Shown: piece after piece, positions 36,267 to 48,214 of the stretch
Position numbering within the stretch: position 1 is the first letter of the stretch
Layout of the letters: the number at the start of each line of letters is the position of its first letter
Assembly: GCA_026724425.1 (NCBI GenBank)
Contig: JAIUCV010000023.1
Coordinates: 3,782,001-3,846,000 of the forward strand
DNA length: 64,000 nucleotides
Reading direction: 5' to 3'
Origin: Erythrophleum ivorense
Taxonomy: Eukaryota; Streptophyta; Magnoliopsida; Fabales; Fabaceae
Notes under the pieces: generated by a model
What the model saw: only the letters and a program-made list of their open reading frames with translations
The model's database searches: none
Told to the model about the DNA's origin: nothing
Made by a program: the position numbers and the translations under genes

Positions 36267-36975
36267 CATAGCCAGGTTATAGAAGTAATTAAGGATAAGA
36301 TAACAAATAATAAGATTGAATTTAAGTGCAATATAATTACAAGGCACATTATTACACTTAGATGCTTTAAGATTTCAATTATTCCATTCTTAGAAGAATG
36401 CTTACAAGGTGTTTGATGGAGTGTAGTAGTAATGGAATTGGGTGTAAGGTAATTGCAAGGCATATTCGAGCACTTACTAATTTCATAAGTGTATTAATCT
36501 TAATGAAGCTTACTAATAAATTGAACTTAGGTAATTATGAGGCATGTTGAAAAGGATATTTGTTAAGTAAGATAGGTTGATAATTATAAGGCATGCTCAA
36601 CAACTTTAGGCACTTTGCTAGCCCATAATAGCTAGGCACCAATAATGGGCAAAAGCATTGTTTTCATATCCATCATAACAACTTAGTCTAACATTTGAAA
36701 TGTCTTATTTGTCAAGGTCTTAAGTCTTTTTAATTTATTTTCTTTTACAAACCCCTTTACACAATTTTCAAGCACTAGTAAGGAAGCAATTGGGATACCA
36801 ATTATAGCTTAGGTCAGTGTAAAAATACTTAGGCTTCACTACTTTATTCAATTTTCTTTTCTATAAACCAATAAGATTTTGCTTCATTTTCTATCTCCCT
36901 ATGGGATTCAATACTTGGACTCAACATCAATTTTATTACTTGAACAACTAATATGCTTTGCTATGTCAAGGTTTT

Positions 36976-37076
36976 TGATGCCATTGTCAAGAATAAAATT
37001 TATTTTGTCTTCGTAAGAAGGTAGTTAAAGCCTAGTGGTCGAACACTGATCAAGTTTTTAGTGCCATTTAGGGGAG
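36976..37076 (+). other. PBS region with two tRNA-Asp-like sites
   Basis: 36976-36993 (TGATGCCATTGTCAAGAA) differs from the tRNA-Asp type PBS TGGCGCCGTTGCCGGGGA at 7 positions, all transitions. 37059-37076 (TAGTGCCATTTAGGGGAG) also matches, with one gap. Each is preceded by TCAAG and a T-run, so the LTR end plus PBS appears duplicated. The first copy lies inside the LTR as defined by comparison with the 3' LTR, and the second lies 31 bases inside the internal region. Confidence 0.55.
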
Positions 37077-38176
37077 TTTATTGGGCTATTGGTTATTGGT
37101 TAATTTGTGCTCTTTGCAATCGTTGCCAATTTTATAGGGAATTAGTGAATGTTGTGAAGCAAAAGAAATTGTAGTCCTTGTTTGTTTTAACTTCTTTGTT
37201 TATTTGTGTGCACTTGTATATGATTGTATGGCTTTGTAATTTGTTTAAAGCTTGTAAATAATACTTGTATGTTCTATTTTTATGTGTGTATATGATATGG
37301 AAGATTGTAAATTTGTGAATTTGTGAAGTAGTAGAATAAGAATTCATTATATAGTCATTGAATTATTCATTCATTCTTTTGTAAAGTTTATTATGTTAAA
37401 AAAAATTTATAGCCTTTTCAAACATTTAATTCTATAAGCTCTTATTGATTTGCTATGCTTAACATGTTTGTTAGTAGTTTAGTACAATTTTTTGTTGGAT
37501 TTGAGTTTATCTATTAGGTTAGATGAATTTTTTTTAATATATATATATAGGATGCTAAAAATTTATTTTAGTATGTTTTTCCACATCTATTTTTTATTTT
37601 ACTAGAACTTCATTTGGTGGAATTAAATCATGACTTTTGGCAAATTTCTTGATTAATGTTTTATGAATCCTTTAGAATTTTTTATACTTTTTGGTTTGGT
37701 TTAACTAGCCAAATGCCATGATTCTTGTACTTTGGTTAGAATTTCCTATTTCTAAAGTTTCATGATTTTAGTTCAAGTTTCATGAATTACTAGGAGTAAA
37801 CTTGCATGATCTCACTTTGAATTTTTTCATGGAAGCTTTTCTATATTTCTTTTTTCATGAAGAATTTTTGTAGAATTTTCCAGCTAGTTTCAGTTTGGTT
37901 TTTAATTCAATTTTCAATTGCTATCCTATTGTCCTATTTTTTATTTTTTATAATAAGAGTTGACTTCTGTGAAAATCTAGGAACAGTTGGAGAGGAATTT
38001 TGATATGGAATTTTTACAAATGTTCTTTGTTGAGGGTATAATATGTATGAATTTTAGCATGAATTTTTTAGTCCAATAATAGTGCTTTTCAATTGAATCT
38101 TTGTTAGTAGTCTTGCAAGATTGTTAACCAAAGTTGATGCTAAAATGTTTCATAGTTTTAGATTTAAATATGGGAT
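37077..38176 (+). other. Untranslated leader of the Athila-like element
   Basis: AT-rich internal sequence between PBS and gag without ORFs. It continues at 40579 after the nested solo LTR. Confidence 0.5.
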
Positions 38177-40578
38177 TGAGTGGCTCGTCGCGCAACCCTC
38201 GAAATAAAATTAGGTTGATAAAATATGTAGCTAATGGTACAATCTAGGTCATCTCTCTTGGAATTAGAGTTCAATGTTTAATTGAGTTTTTCAAATGCTA
38301 AAAGGTTCTAAAAACTTCTAAACTAAAGGGGGTTTTGATTGAATTAAACTAACCTAAAACTAAATTGAATTAAAATTCCTAATTGCTACCTAATTATATG
38401 AATTATGGGTAAAAAATGGTCTTGTGACTAGCTTTGGATTCGTCCCTTGGTATCCACTATCCTTATCCTAATCTAATTGTGATTAATTCTGGCCTAAGAG
38501 TTCCTAATTGTGTTCATAACAAATTATCTTGGGTTACCACTCAAGATTCAAGAGATTAACGATCTAATATTGAATTGAAACCTAAACTCTACATTAAATT
38601 GTCAATTCTTGTTTTTAAGATCAATGAATACCCAATTTAATTGATTAACTGATTAATTAGCCTTTGAATCATCATCCTAAAATGTTTAATTAACCAACTA
38701 AACATTAAGGAATTCTCAAATTAAACATTCAAACACATAATCTCACTCATGTATTTTATCAAATCCCTTCGAAGCGCACATGGGAAATTAGATAATAAAA
38801 AAAAATCAATGTTCAATTAGATCAATTAATCGACAAAAAAGTTCCCTAATTAGTGTCTAACTAGCCACTAATTACAATTACAAAAATTTCCTATCAAATA
38901 CAACTTAACCAAGATAATATATGAAAGAGAAAAAGTGTAGGAAAATAGGAATTCTTAACCAAAATTCTGAGTTCATCCATGGATTCAAGCTTCTCCAAGA
39001 GCTTCCTCCTAGCTAGCCTTAAGATGGATTAGAACTTCATTGAATGGTGGATGGATGGAGATAGAGACGCTGGACGATGGGGAACGTGAGATGGAGTAGT
39101 GAATGAATGGATGGAATGCCCCCTTTGTATAGAATGGATCGATGGAATATATGGACGAGGGTTTTCGAAAATATGGGGGCGTGAATGAATGAATGACGAT
39201 GGATCAGAGGCGTGAATGGGCTGGAGTCTGGACGATGGAATCGCATGAATGGAGTGTGAATCCCCCTCGGAGTGTGCATTTGGATGATTGAAATATGCTC
39301 TCTTTCACGTGCTCTATTAATCATTCACGTGCTCAGCTCCCCCATTCCAAATGCCCGTAGCTTCTTAGCTTCTTCATGTATACATAAGGTATGCCCCACT
39401 TCCTTTTATTTTATTTTATTCCACATGTTCCTTCTACTATTTCTGCAGCTTCTTCATGTTATCCACGTTCCAGTTCACAGCACATAAAACTCAAGCTTCT
39501 CACGTGCTTTTCTCCATGTTGGCTGCTTCTGTGCTTTTGTGTTTTCTTCATCCCCATTTGCTCGAGTGTGCTAACTTTTCTATGTGGAGCTGCTTCTTCT
39601 TTGTTCTGCCTCTACATGTTTGGCAGCCCTTCTCACCTTTCCTTCTCAGCTCTTTCACGTTAGCTTTCCACGTTGAAACTGCAGCTCATGCAAGCTTCTT
39701 CGTCCAGCCAGCACCCAACTCTTGCTTCTCTTCATTTTTTCCATGTTGTTTCCTTCTTGCTTCTCGTACAACTAGACTTTGCTGCATAGTTCTGTTCTTC
39801 TCGCTGACGTTAAAACTATGGCCTTGCCTCCTTGCCAGCCTCTGAAGTCTGAAAATCCAATCAATATTCAGCAACTTCCTCCTTCTCCAGCTAGCTTCTT
39901 CACGTTGCTACGTCAAAACCAAGCTCGTTCTGCTCCTTACTTCATTCCTTTTGCATTAGCCCTGTAGCTTCTTTTGCTGTGTGTATGAGTGTTCTGAGCT
40001 GCTGGAACTCGTGGCTTCTCCTCTAGCTTCCTTTGGTGCTGCCTCCCACGTGTTCTGCATGCTTCTTACGTATTGCTTCACTCCTTTTCTAGCTAGCTCG
40101 AGCTTGCTTGCTTTGTTTGTTTGCTTTGTTCTCAGCTAGCTCGAAGCTTCTCTTCTTCATGATTCTTCATTCCCATATTCTACCACTTCTTCTCCACGTT
40201 GCTTCCATTTCTGTTGAGTTGCTGCCCCTACATGCATGGCTTTATTTCCCTTCATGAATCACGTAGCTTTTCACATGTTGTTTAGCTCTTGATCCACTCA
40301 TGAAGCTTCAATCATTTTCTAAATTAATTTCTATCCTTAAAATTCCCATTGCCCAACAAAAAATCTGCACAAATAGTAAGAACAATTCAATAGAAAAATT
40401 CACAAAATCATTTAAAGAACTTTATGCATTAAAATTCTAAAATCTTGTAAATAATTTCCTAAAATATAGAAATGGCTTCTAAAACAAAATCTTATCTAAT
40501 TAAAGTCTTAAAGCCATATTTTATTATTGAAATGCCTATGTTTAGGAGAATAAAATAGATAGAAATATATGTTTATCA
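38177..40578 (+). mobile_element. Solo LTR, family C (2402 bp), TSD GGGAT
   Basis: It begins TGAGTGGCTCG and ends ATGTTTATCA (TG...CA). A perfect 5-bp duplication GGGAT flanks it (38172-38176 and 40579-40583). There is no coding region and no second copy in the window. The orientation is not determined; it is given as + by default. 39046-39260 is rich in GGATGGA/GAATGAATG repeats. 39300-40280 is rich in CACGTG/CACGTT and AGCTTCTT motifs and less AT-rich than its surroundings. Confidence 0.85.
39046..39260. repeat. GGATGGA / GAATGAATG degenerate tandem repeat
   Basis: Tetranucleotide-like repetition (GGATGGATGG, GAATGAATGGATGG, GAATGAATGAATG) inside solo LTR C. The open frames here are artefacts of the repeat. 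Confidence 0.65.
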
Positions 40579-40869
40579 GGGATATTCCTTGATATTCATT
40601 ATGCTTGATTGCTTGATATCATCTTTTACAAATCATTCTCATAAGAGTACAATTTGATTTGATGATGAGAAGTTATGTAACATTGAATTGTGGATATGAA
40701 AGTTTGGAATTGATTATAATTTAAATACATTAATTTTGTGTTAAAATTCTAACTTTTTTGTAGGTGATTCGTTGTGCATGAGCAAGGCTTGGAGCTTTGC
40801 TTTAATTCCTTGTGATATTAGGCCAAAAACAATTGTGACATGTTCTAAAAGAAGAAAGCTCAATTAATT

Positions 40870-42150
40870 AATGAGGAGAGTATGGCTGAAAGACTACAAA
40901 ATGAAGTTGAAGAAATTCAACAAAAAAATTCTCTAAAAAATATGAGGGATTACACTATTCCATTTGATTAGGGAGTAAAATCAACCATAAGGAAGCCACC
41001 TTTTAATGCAAATAACTTTGAGATAAAACTAGCCATGATTACTATAATGCAAGCTTCGGTCTAGTTCAATGGATTATCACATGAGGATCTCAATTAACAT
41101 CTTGCACATTTCCTTGAAATTTGTGCAACATTCAAGGAAAGTTGGGCCTTAGATGATGTTGTTTGCCTAATGTTGTTCCCTTTCCTCTTGAGGGACAAAG
41201 CAAGAACATGGTTGGATTTGCAGCTAGCTAGGAAGATCACCACATAGGATAAAATGGTAGAGCACTTTCTTAAAAGTATTTTCTGCCTACCAAAATCACT
41301 AAGCTAAGATCAAAGATCACTAATTTCCCTCAAGGAGATATGGAACCACTATATGAAGCATAGGAAAGGTATAACTTGCTAAGGCATTGTGCTTAACATG
41401 GTCTACCATTTTGGCTATTGATGCAAAGTTTTTATGAAAGGTTATTCATCAATAGCCACACAATGGTTGATGTTACAGCTAGTGGTTTTGCTATGTGAAA
41501 AATTCTTGAGTAGTTATTAGGTTTATTTGAAAGCATGGTGACAAATGTGTACCTAGTCCTTGAGAAGAGAATGAGGAGGTTTGTTAATGCAATTGATTTT
41601 GAGTTTGTGGTAGACTTGCAAACTCAAGTTAACATTCTCATGAGACGTGTTAATGGCATAAAATTTCTAACTTCTTTTCCTTATTTTAGTGTGCCTATGA
41701 ATGTTAATGCTATGTCTCATGACGATTGTTATGTGGTGGATACTATTGACTACCCTATTGAGCATGTCAATTTTGTCTCTCTTTATGGCAAGTAATAAGG
41801 GAACCCCTATAGTAACACTTATAATCAAAAGAGGATAAACTATCATAACTTTTCATAAAAGCACTTGGATTGAGATTAGAACCACATAGGCTAGAGATAT
41901 TGGTTCAAACTCAAACATCCTAATAACAAGTGAAGAAGAAAAGCCATATATGGAGTAGTTGATGATCAAGTTCGTCAATGCTGCTAACTTTAAGATAAGT
42001 AATTATGAAGCTTCAGTCAACAACTTGGACACTCCAATGGGACAAATTGCCAATTTGTTAGCTAGAAGGAATAAGGAGATGCTATCAAGTAATATTGAGA
42101 AGAATCCTAAAAAAGCCACATTATGAGGGATATTTGCTCCTTCATCTAGT
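40870..42150 (+). pseudogene. Decayed gag of the Athila-like element
   Basis: Across frameshifts and many stops, the + strand keeps the gag order of Athila-type elements. It includes 'KPPFNANNFEIKLAMI', 'HLAHFLEICATFKESWALDD', 'FPFLLRDKARTWLDL' (the conserved LRDKAxxWL block, about 41185-41225) and 'PKSLS'. These are followed by an 'AIDFEFVVDLQTQVNILMRR' linker in the best open piece (41535-41795). Then come 'NPYSNTYNQ' (about 41800-41830) and 'LDTPMGQIANLLARR' (about 42030-42075). Gag would form the particle and bind element RNA, but this copy cannot encode it. Many stops are TAG or TAA at former Gln or Trp codons. Confidence 0.75.
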
Positions 42151-43861
42151 TCCAAATGATAAGAGAAAGTCCAACTTTCAAGATTATAAACATGAACAAA
42201 TGATCAAGATATCTATTTAATTTGATTTCTTTTTATTGCTAGATATTTTAAATAATTGTTTTAAATTTTGTATATGATGATGGTTGATTAGATGATGCAT
42301 GATGATATCTAGGAAATTAATGATTAATTTTATTGCTTTATTAAATTGTTAAATTCTTAAAAAAAATGAAAAAGCCAAAATCTTAAAAAAGATTAGGATT
42401 AGCAGTAGTGTAGTTGGTTTGTCTATATATTGATGTATAGACAATTATCTAGCTTGTATTTAGCATATTACAAAAATTGTGCTTAATTAATCCAGATGTA
42501 GGTGATATATCAACATACTAATATGCTAGTTAATCCACATATTGATATGTGAAAATTATTCATATATTTTGTGTGAATTATACATTTCAAATTTGTGAAA
42601 TTTCTTAATATTGTTGTTTTTTGCATACTAAATTATTGAAAATTAAAATTATTTGCATGTTGACATGCAAATAAAAGTATTTACAATGTTTAAATTTTAA
42701 TTGGTTAATTGACCATTAATCAATTAAAATTTTAAACATTTGTAACTTTTATAGTATACTAATATATTGTATTGTTCCTATTTGATGTAGTATTCTAAGC
42801 ATCATGTATGCTAGAGTAATTTTATTTTTAGGAACAAAAATGCTAATTAGTATTGGTTTTCATTGAATGACCAATTATCACTATGCTTAAAGAACATTAT
42901 AGCCTAGCTTTAGACTTTAAAGAGAGTAGATGTATTAATTATTAATTTTTAGAAATCAAATTTGTGTAAATTGATTTTAATTTCAAGAATTAATTTTGAA
43001 TTGTTAGGCATATCAGGAAATCAAGAAAAATATAAAAAAAATAGAAAGATTGAAAAGTAAAATAAAATTTTAAAAAAAATGCTTCATCACCTACACAGTC
43101 TTCCTTTTATAAGAATTCTAAATTAAGGTTCATTGACTAGGTGATGCGATTATTTATGGTGAACCCAAGGTATTTTCCACTCATTTTCACAACTCCACAT
43201 CTTAATTTTCTCTCTTCCAATCACTTTTGTGTACCATTTTCAGCCTAACCTAATTCATTTCCATTAATTAAACACTTATTTGAAGTGTTTTGTAGTGTTG
43301 AATTAGATTGAAGTTCAAGTTTTCATAACAACAACTTTAATTCGCATTTTCTCCGATCCTTGACCAATTCAAGTACCTTTTGATTAGAATTAGGTCTAGG
43401 TATATTTTAGGACATTTTAATTAGTGTAAATTTGTGAATTTTATTTTGATTTTAATGAAGGGATTGGATTGCATTGAAATTATTTTTTCAAGGGCTAAAT
43501 TTAAAGGAAATTGGGACTTTTGGGAATATTGTAATTTTAGCAAATTTGCGGTGTCAAGTCACAATTTTGAAAAAGTATTGTGCAAGTTTTGAGAAGTCCA
43601 AAAATTCTAAGATCAAATTTGAATGTTTGAAAAATTTTAAGGCCTAATTTGTAATTTTTGAAAAACTTGGGCATTTTGTAATTTTTCAAAAAATTCATTT
43701 TTCAAATTTTCTAGAAATAATTAGGATATTCTTTCTTCATTTAAGTGAAAATTTTAGGTATTCACCTAGGATTTTGAGCATATTAAAGCCAAATTATTTA
43801 AGATTCCAATTTAAAGATTATCCTAGCTTACTAAGCTAGGAATTATGTTTGAAATAGATGG
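42151..43861 (+). other. Internal region where pol would be expected; no pol domains visible
   Basis: No protease, RT, RNase H or integrase motif is recognisable on either strand. The sequence is AT-rich. It includes a hairpin at 42673-42750 with arms of about 35 bases around AATTGACCATTAATC. Deletion of pol is the simplest reading; extreme decay is the alternative. Confidence 0.45.
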
Positions 43862-44512
43862 GAAGGGACCTCTGAGGCCTATAATAATACTAGATTTGCT
43901 TTATAGATGCCCTAGAGTAGATTCTATAGTACCATGTGCAGCAAAAACATGGTACAAGAGCGTGGTTTTGATTTGACAACCTAATTTGATTTGATGGCCT
44001 AAGTGCATCCTTATTATTATCATTTGATGAGTGCCCTAGGCTAAAAGGAGTTTTATCAACAACCACAAGCAAAGCTCTTGTCGATTGTTCTAGGGTTCTA
44101 TGAGAACATCCTGGGCCATTTTGGAGGATGCTATTTTATGAGAGTTGTTTTCTTATCATTTGATTGCATGACCTAGGAATTATGCTTTTAGATTGTTTGT
44201 GAAGATGGCTTTAAAAAAGAGTAAATGAGAAGGGACCTCTATGGCCAACAATAATTTTAGATTTGCATCATTTATAGTCTAGATGAGATTTGATAGTTCC
44301 ATATGCAGCAAAAATATGGCACAAGAGTGTGGTTTTGATTTGATAGCCTAGATGCATCCTTATTATTATCATTTAATTAGCACTCTAGGTTGGGAGGAGT
44401 TTTGTTAACAACCATAAACAATGATCTTATTGATTGTTATAAAGTTCTATGAGAACATGCTTAACCATTTGGGAGGACACTATTTTATGTGATTTGTTCT
44501 TGTATTGTTCAA
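43862..44512 (+). repeat. Tandem duplication, about 2 x 367 bp (second copy partial)
   Basis: 43862-44228 and 44229-44512 start with GAAGGGACCTCT and run collinearly. Shared blocks include CAGCAAAAA.ATGG.ACAAGAG, GTGGTTTTGATTTGA, GCATCCTTATTATTATCATTT and TTCTATGAGAACAT. The divergence is clearly higher than in the 108-bp duplication at 30339. No coding function is recognised. Confidence 0.8.
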
Positions 44513-44689
44513 TTTCACAACGATCAATGAGGTGTTAAGACTCCATTAGTGGTGCTAGATGACTATATAGAGATAATGCAAAGAAAGTTGGATTATAAGA
44601 GCATTAGTAGAGACTTATGTCAAGCTAGAGGAGATGGTTGAAGATATACTAACACCAAGCTGATTAATTTCCTAGCTATCTAGTTGAAA

Positions 44690-45000
44690 ATTAAGTGTAG
44701 GGTATGGTTCTTTTTCATTTGTGCTTAACTAATTCCCTACATTTATACTTCGTATTTGACAAGGGGCTCAAGTGGTTTCGCTACCTGCTATGATGAGTTG
44801 ACAAAGTATTGATGTAGGTTGGCTCATTCATCAAAATACTTTAAGGTTAACAAGAAGAAGGAAAGAGACATTACGGTTTACCTCATTGATTATAGAATTA
44901 TGTAGACAAACTGGAATAGAGGTGGATTCATCTAAGGAGGTTTTTTATTGACAATAACATAATTTGTCTAATGAGAAAATCTCATGAGCACTTTAGAGCT
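44690..45000 (+). pseudogene. env-like / plant transposon-protein domain remnant
   Basis: Across frameshifts the + strand reads 'VWFFFICA', 'LIPYIYTSYLT' and later 'SLIIELCRQTGIEVDSSKEV' (about 44884-44943). Together they resemble the 'W..F..ARL.P..H...VT' and 'P.LI..LCR.AGV' blocks of the third ORF found in Athila-type elements. Its place after gag, with nothing pol-like between, supports an internal deletion. The reading is short and broken, so confidence is moderate. Confidence 0.45.
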
Positions 45001-45040
45001 AGTGCCTCATCCTTTATTGTACTACTGCTACCCCTATTAC

Positions 45041-48000
45041 TGTTACTATGTCCATGTCATAACATACTCTATACAGTCATTTCTATACGATTTACTTTCA
45101 ATGGCAATGAAAAACAGCTGCAACAAAATATTTAGTAGTGGTTTTATACAATTTTCATACCTTAAATAAGCATGTAGGGGTCCAAAATAGACTTTTCTTG
45201 TCATTTCAATTCATAAACTCCATAGACACATTTGCTTCAACCCTCACAATCATCATCCAAGACCTAAGTGTATAATGGAGTTATATATCTTATTTTGGCC
45301 TCTTTAGACATAATATGGGCCAAACTTAAAATATTCATAACTTTGGCTATATAACTCTAATTTACGCAAATTAGATGTATATAGAAAGTTTATGATCTAA
45401 ACTTTATGTTGTCAAAATTTCAAGTAAAAATGAATCCATTTGGACCTTGAAAGTACATGAAAATTGAGGCCATGATAGGATGAATAGTAATTGCATAATT
45501 CTATAATTCCATACTAGATTCAAAAATTCCTTAAATATTTCATAAAACTCATAAAAATGCTAGTTTTAGCTTGTTGGAAAGCTTTATAACTTCTCTAGTA
45601 GTCCACCAGATTTCAGCCCCAAACTAGATCATTTGGGCTATCAAGGGATAAGGTTACATTTTATGGTTCCTTTGGACCAAAATTTGCTCTCAAATTGATC
45701 TATTTGAGCTCCAAAATGTAATCTCTTCCTTTGAGCAAAAATCAATCCATTCATACTTCAATTTTATAGGGGCCAATAAGAGAAATTTGGCTAGCTATTA
45801 AAAATTGCTATCTTACACCTAAATATGCATAGGGAACCCCTGGCCTCACAAACATAAAACTAGGTTTTATTCCCAAATTCTTACATCAAAGTAACATGTT
45901 TACATAGTCTCACTTTGTTATAGGCGAAATTAATGTAACTCATCATCATATGATCATGATCTCAATCTCGTACATGAAGGGTTTGTGACATATCATCTCA
46001 AAATACATCAAGTAGACTACTAATTTGTCTCATGGCATACATTAATACATATATGCATCACTCATGTTCCCCCTGGTGATAGTTCTTCTCAGACTCTTTT
46101 CCCATGCTTGTGACTCTTGTCATGGTTAGTGGGGAATAAAGGGAATGAGATTCTTAGGAAAATCCCAATAGCAAATCTCAATCCATATCAATGCATATAA
46201 TAAATGTAAATGAGGAATGTATGCATGGAGACTATATGCCTCAAATAACTCAATATGAGAATTGGCATAAAACTTTAACTTTTATCTAGCAATGGCATAA
46301 AAGCATACTGGGTAGACTCAATTAAGTTTAACTCTAGGCTAAGGAAGAGTTACTGCTCTTAATTCCCTGCTATAGGGAACTAGGAGCTAATCATAACATT
46401 ATACATGCATAAAACTCATTATAAAAGCCAATTCAAAGCATAGCTTATAAAATCATCAAACAATCAAACATACAAGTATCTCAACTCATTTATACGCTCA
46501 AATGCATGCAAGATAGGAAGAGATAGCTACCTTATAGAGATTAGGACACTTGATGCACCACTAGTCCCTTTTGTTCTTTCCCTTTCTTTAGTCCTTCACC
46601 TTGTCTTTCTTAGGCACACACACCCACTAAGAAAGCTTGCACTTGCTTGGCTTAAAATACATAAATTTAGATGGAATACAAGCCATTAGAACTTACTGTA
46701 AATCACTTTATTACTATATGGACTCACTAGAACTCATAAGGTAACTTCAAGTTATTTTAAGCCCGTTTAATAGGTAACTTCCCAAAGTCAACTTCTAAGG
46801 CTCAAGATCCCACTTAATATTAGTCATGTGACTCTAATGAAACTCATGAGGTCCATCACATACAAGCTAAAATAAACCAAGTCCCAAGCTGCTTCATTAG
46901 GCTCTTTATGAACCTTAAAATTTTACTTTTCAAAATAGGGCTCTTAAATTCATTCCAATAGTTCCATTAGTGTCTTTTGCTTATATTTATGCCTCTTAGA
47001 CCTTTAGAACTCATGAAACACTCCCTTAGGTGCTTCATCAATGGCTTGGCCAACACAAGGTACCCTTGATAACCTAATAGAGTTTTGCCACTTTTCTTAG
47101 AGAATTTGATACATATGGAGTATTGTTGACTTTTTTCTAATTCAAGCTTGGCCTTAGATGGTTTAAAACACCTTCTTCAGGTTCCCTATCATCCATTGTG
47201 CAACTAAAACCCCAGGTGCCCTAACTTGATTTTTATGGCTTTTCATGAAATTCTATTTACATAATCTTACTCTACACCTTTCAAAACCCTTATTTCTCTC
47301 AAGTTTTCATTAAGCTAAAGCCTCCTCCTTTTCTTTTCTCTCTAGGCCAAGCTTATCTAGCGTTTAGGATTCAAGGAAAATCAATTTTCTTTAACCAATA
47401 TATATTTTGTTTGAAAGCAGTTCCAATATCGATTCTTATAGTATAGTTGGTTGCTCCAAATCTCCTCTTTTCCTTAGGGAGTCAACTATTGAACTTATCC
47501 TTTCAAGAAACTAAAACAACCATCAAATAGGGCATGAAGAGAGGAAGATATTTTATAACTAGCACATGGCAAAATTCTACATATTTTCTTACCTATTTGC
47601 CTTCCTCTGTCCTCCCTTCTTTTTCGTACCATCCATAAAGTCTATTTTACACCTGGTATGTTGGTTAGAACATGAAAGAAGGGTTGGTGTGACACATATA
47701 AAGGAGAGCATGATATTTTAAAGCAATTTCAAAAATTCCCTTTACATTCCTACACTTTAACTCCTCTATTTGAGCTCATTTTGTATCCTTTTCAAAAAAT
47801 CATCTTTCTATGTGAAAATTTAGGCTCTCTACTTTATTAAAAGCATTTACTTTGGAATTTGTAGGATTTAGAACAACCTAAAAAAGTCTAGTCAAAGTTA
47901 TAGTCAATTAGAGCCTTAAACCATACACCATTAAGAATTTAACTATTCTGATGATTCTTATCGTTTTTAAGACCTCTGAAAATCCTAATGAACTTAACTT

Positions 48001-48214
48001 TGGCAATAAAAATTATTTTCCTTAAGTTTCTAAAATTTTGTTCAAAATTATGGTTTTACACTAACATATCAGTTTATTCCAGTTAGTCACTTTGGCTCCA
48101 TTTCCATTCTCTTTGTTCTTTCCTTTCATCTTATCTGGACTTTTAGTCTTTCATTATCATGATTGCCAACCTTTCTTTTGATGTTTAAGAGTTTAGAAAA
48201 TACGAGGTGTGACA
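45041..48214 (-). mobile_element. Long LTR, family D copy 2 (3174 bp), uninterrupted
   Basis: Collinear with 23933-30208 once the insert there is removed. The minus-strand start is TGTCACACCTCG and the end is ...GTAACA. It preserves the empty TTAGA site at 46686-46690 that is occupied in copy 1. No clear 5-bp duplication flanks it (ATTAC left, TCCCA right). It lies inside the Athila-like element. There is no ORF. Confidence 0.65.

Larger units (their letters stand above)
32892..37027 (+). repeat. 5' LTR of the Athila-like element (about 1.58 kb plus insert)
   Basis: It starts TGTTGATAAATCC and ends GGTAGTTA (3' LTR counterpart GGTGACCA). Outside the insert at 33707-36266 it is collinear with 56906-63244 outside that copy's own insert. 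Shared blocks include TTTTGGTAGTAAATATTA, CTTAAATGTCTAGTAG, CCTATGGGATTCAATACTTG and CAACTTCTTTGTC. The 33170-33280 part repeats a CCTAGGCGATGC-like motif. Confidence 0.85.

Noticed and set aside
39037..39967. Overlapping ORFs of 62-129 codons in solo LTR C
   Set aside because: They come from GGATGGA and AGCTTCTT repetition inside an LTR with proven borders.
23933..48214. The two family D copies as the LTR pair of one 24-kb element
   Set aside because: Both are minus-oriented while gag between them is plus-oriented. The Athila-like 5' border lies between them, so they are independent insertions.
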